64,000 nucleotides of DNA from Paenibacillus eucommiae (GTDB lineage Bacteria; Bacillota; Bacilli; Paenibacillales; NBRC-103111). Below are positions 61,211 through 64,000 of this stretch, one piece after another. The translations under genes and the position numbers were made by a program. The notes under the pieces were generated by a model, which saw only the letters and a program-made list of their open reading frames with translations, had not been told where the DNA came from and searched no databases. Within the stretch, counting starts at the first letter, position 1. Every line of letters starts with the position of its first letter. The stretch covers positions 62,001-126,000 of the forward strand of contig NZ_JAGGLB010000027.1 of the NCBI RefSeq assembly GCF_017874215.1. Reading direction: 5' to 3'.

Positions 61211-64000
61211 ATGAAACGTGTTCTATCTGCATTGTTATTAAGTATGTCACTGCTGGTTCAAACAGCGCTGCCTAGTGCTCTCGCCTTGCCGGGCGGGCAG
61301 TCGTCGAACGCGATCTCCTACCAAGAGCAGGAGCCCAACAATACACCGGAGGATAACCAGCGTTATTCACTCGCGGGCGGCGAAAATTTCGTCTTCACGG
61401 GAGATGTGAGCGGGCGGGGCTATCTCGACGATCCGGTCGATTATTATCCTTTCCAAGTGACAAAATCAGGCTATATGAGCGTCTTGCTGCAAGAAACGGC
61501 GACGGCGAATCTGACGCAGGTGGCTATTCTGGATGATTCCGGCAATGAAATCGAAGATGATAATCCGAATCCTCTCTACGAGAAGGATGACGTGTGGCTG
61601 GAAGAAGGCAATCAATATTACGTCCAGGTGTCGGTACGCGAAGATATGGTCGGCAGCGGCTTCCATTACCGTCTTCAGGTCGGATTTCATGTCCAGCAGA
61701 CTCCCATAGACGCTTACGAGCCGAATAACAACAAGGAATCGGCCGCATCTACTACGCTTGGAGCATCGCCATCCGCGAAGCTCGAAGGAGTTATCGGTTC
61801 TGCCGATGACCAGGATTGGTACCGGTTCGAGACGGCCGAGACCGGCTTCTTCAATTTGAATCTACACAACATCCCCGAGGGAACGGGATATGACTTTAAA
61901 TTGTTTAACTCCTACGGTGATCTTATCTCTTCCACGGAGAACCGGCCGGGGAAAATCATGCACAACGTGTATGGAAGCAGAGGCCAAACCTTCTACGTGC
62001 AGGTGTATTCTTCCGCTGGTTATGATTTGAATGATACGTATGTTTTGGAGAGGACGTTCACGTCCAGCTACGACGTTTCGTCGGGAGACATCCATGAGTG
62101 GAATAACAATCTGGAGACGGCTACCGTGACCACGCTTGGCCAGTCGACTTCGGACGTGGGAACGGGTACGATTCATGTGCCGGAGGACCAGGACTGGTAT
62201 GCCGTTAAGCTGTCGCAAACCGGCAATTTCCAAGTTGGATTGGTGCTTGCGCCATCGCAAGAGTACCATATCGCTTTGTATGAAGCGAACGGAGATTCCC
62301 TTTATTCGACCGAATATTATGAGGAGCATGAACCGAAGCAGCTTCCGCTTCACTTTGGAGCCCAAGGCGACGTGTTCTATGTTAAAGTGTTCACGGAAGC
62401 AGGCAATGCCGCTCCGTACGAGGATTACGAATTCGAAGTAACGCAGATCGGCGGAGACATCTACGAGCCGAACAATACAAGCGATAGGTACACGTCGACT
62501 ACGCTAGGCGATTCGAATGCCGAATATTTGTCCGCGACGCTGCATGGCGCGTCCGACGTGGATTGGTATCTGGTTTCGCCGTATACGCCGGGTTATTTTG
62601 AAATTATAATGAATCAGGCGCCGGTCGACGGCTATCAAATGGAGCTTTACGACGAGAACATGCAGTTAATCGCTGCACAGACTACTTTTAACGGTAAACC
62701 GATGATCGAGGAAGTATTCGGGAAGAAAGGTGTCCGTTATTATTTGAAGGTGTTCTCGGCCAGCGGCGCAAGCAGCAACAGCCCTTACGAGCTTCTCATG
62801 AACGTCGATCATATCGGTCTATGGGCGAATGAAGGGGAAAGCAACGACAGCTTCGATCAAGCGAACGGGATCGCTCGGGGCGTAGATATTCTGGGTACCA
62901 TTTCCTCATCTACGGACAGGGATTACTACAGATATATATCCAGTGATGCGGGCAAGCTCCACTTCTCATTGGAAGTGCCGTCGGCATTCCATAATTACAA
63001 TATTCAGGTTTTCGATGAGGCCAAAAAGCTGGTCGCGGAATCAAGCATGCCGGGGAATGCCACGGATTATGCACTTGATCTGCCAGTTCTGAACAGCACA
63101 TACTATGTTATGGTGTATCCTGCAGTCGGGGCGAAGACGGGTACTGATGCAACGTACCGTTTGAAGGCTATGAGCCATGCGACCCCGGTTGACACGAATG
63201 AACCTAATGATACGACCGAGAAGGCGACGGGACTCAAAGTCGCATCCTATGCCCAGAACCTGAAAGGAACGATTCATTCCGCAAACGATGTGGACTATTA
63301 CAAGGTTTCGAACGAGGTTCTGCCGTACGATCTGAAGCTGGAGCTGACGGACATCCCGGCAGGAACCAATTACGATGTGAAGGTAATCGACAAAGACGGC
63401 AATACGGTCGCAAGCTCCAAAAACGCGGGGAACAAAGCCGAAAGCTTCTCGGTCGTTATTCCGAAAAATAAAACGTACTACATCGGAGTGTACACCGCGG
63501 ACGGCAAATTCGATATGAATGCTTCCTATAAACTTACGTTTAAAAATAACGGCAGCGTTCCGATTATTATCGTTCCGGGGTTTGGAGGCACCGCATTGTA
63601 TGGAAATGATCCTATGACGGGTCTGCCTGTTAACGCATGGATGAATTTTGCCGTAACGTCCACGGCTTCGCTTATGTACCAAGATTTGTACAACGATGCG
63701 ACAGAGGCCAAGATCGGCCTTCACTACAAAGATAGGGATTACGGTTTGTGGGATATCTCCGACGTGGCGCCTGAAGATATGATGTTCGGTCAGGATATGT
63801 ATTTCACTGAAATGATCTCGGACCTGAAGACGGAAGGGTATGTTCCGGGTCGAACGTTATTCGGTCTTCCTAATAATTTCATCCGCGACAATACGGAAGC
63901 ATCCGATGCGCTGAAACAAAGAATCGATTTGGCGATCGAGAAGAGCGGCTCCAGCAAAGTCATGCTGATCTCTCACAGCAACGGCGGCCTGATCGTGAAA
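61211..64000 (+). CDS. Secreted PPC-repeat protein with a C-terminal LCAT-like lipase domain (3' end outside window)
   Basis: Open from ATG 61211 (AAGGAGG 5 bases upstream) to the window end, 930 codons without a stop. A signal peptide (LSALLLSMSLLVQTALPSALA) is followed by about six bacterial pre-peptidase C-terminal-like beta domains, each with an EPN start and a D-x-D-W/Y-Y turn (DQDWYRFET, DVDWYLVSP, DVDYYKVSN). From residue ~780 an alpha/beta-hydrolase of the lecithin:cholesterol acyltransferase type begins: IIIVPGFGGTALYG (oxyanion region) and LISHSNGGLIVK, whose serine (S-H-S-N-G-G) is the likely nucleophile near residue 923. The acid and histidine lie past the window. Probably an extracellular lipase or acyltransferase. 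Confidence 0.85.
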   Translation, partial: MKRVLSALLLSMSLLVQTALPSALALPGGQSSNAISYQEQEPNNTPEDNQRYSLAGGENFVFTGDVSGRGYLDDPVDYYPFQVTKSGYMSVLLQETATANLTQVAILDDSGNEIEDDNPNPLYEKDDVWLEEGNQYYVQVSVREDMVGSGFHYRLQVGFHVQQTPIDAYEPNNNKESAASTTLGASPSAKLEGVIGSADDQDWYRFETAETGFFNLNLHNIPEGTGYDFKLFNSYGDLISSTENRPGKIMHNVYGSRGQTFYVQVYSSAGYDLNDTYVLERTFTSSYDVSSGDIHEWNNNLETATVTTLGQSTSDVGTGTIHVPEDQDWYAVKLSQTGNFQVGLVLAPSQEYHIALYEANGDSLYSTEYYEEHEPKQLPLHFGAQGDVFYVKVFTEAGNAAPYEDYEFEVTQIGGDIYEPNNTSDRYTSTTLGDSNAEYLSATLHGASDVDWYLVSPYTPGYFEIIMNQAPVDGYQMELYDENMQLIAAQTTFNGKPMIEEVFGKKGVRYYLKVFSASGASSNSPYELLMNVDHIGLWANEGESNDSFDQANGIARGVDILGTISSSTDRDYYRYISSDAGKLHFSLEVPSAFHNYNIQVFDEAKKLVAESSMPGNATDYALDLPVLNSTYYVMVYPAVGAKTGTDATYRLKAMSHATPVDTNEPNDTTEKATGLKVASYAQNLKGTIHSANDVDYYKVSNEVLPYDLKLELTDIPAGTNYDVKVIDKDGNTVASSKNAGNKAESFSVVIPKNKTYYIGVYTADGKFDMNASYKLTFKNNGSVPIIIVPGFGGTALYGNDPMTGLPVNAWMNFAVTSTASLMYQDLYNDATEAKIGLHYKDRDYGLWDISDVAPEDMMFGQDMYFTEMISDLKTEGYVPGRTLFGLPNNFIRDNTEASDALKQRIDLAIEKSGSSKVMLISHSNGGLIVK

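Overview
The window looks like a low-to-moderate GC, endospore-forming Firmicute of the Paenibacillus type. It has a gerA-gerC-gerB germinant receptor operon, a YheC/D spore-coat ATP-grasp protein, three large S-layer-homology (SLH) proteins with Paenibacillus-style beta-repeat architectures, and strong AGGAGG ribosome binding sites. No rRNA or tRNA gene was seen. Both ends cut genes: a DUF1156-type methylase tail at the left and a secreted PPC-repeat/LCAT-like lipase at the right. The lipase is open to the window end and is easy to miss. Layout: 0-3.4 kb is the end of a defence operon (methylase tail plus PLD/SNF2 helicase). 3.5-37.9 kb is an accessory region in which twelve copies of a ~50-55 bp repeat, all in the same orientation, sit in the gaps between unrelated gene units. 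Eleven of the twelve lie 45-190 bp after the stop codon of a plus-strand gene or gene relic. The units carry a short type II CBASS operon (CD-NTase, E2-like, HNH-SAVED Cap5), a LytTR regulator with a broken ABC exporter and a SecA2-like ATPase, a MerR-GGDEF fusion, SLH surface proteins, a DUF2569 protein, a lone PurC, an MFS exporter, a four-discoidin-domain protein, a PIN toxin-antitoxin pair, a PepF-like peptidase, a very GC-rich (actinobacterial-looking) membrane gene and SUKH-type immunity genes. Broken gene tails (secA2, SUKH, MazG-like) lie scattered among the units, so the region has been reshuffled. 35.3-41.2 kb is a run of immunity-type genes (SUKH, DUF4303 and unrecognised ones) with no visible toxin, ending at an IS3-like relic. 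41.5-48.4 kb holds the germinant receptor operon with a small fourth gene, a DUF1904 gene, a VOC relic, a short palindrome array, and a divergent nitroreductase/MerR pair with a textbook 19-bp-spacer MerR promoter. 48.9-64 kb is a GC-richer surface/secretion block: a ~2790-residue SLH protein, a NarL-type two-component system, a small membrane protein and the secreted PPC/lipase. A composite motif, CCCGAATYCGGGAAT-N6-TTCCCG, occurs once upstream of the giant SLH gene and once between the kinase gene and the divergent membrane-protein gene, so these may form one regulon. The most novel-looking feature is the one-directional repeat array that separates defence, immunity and surface cassettes. 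The best-supported known system is the CBASS operon. All calls come from reading translations and motifs; no database search was possible.
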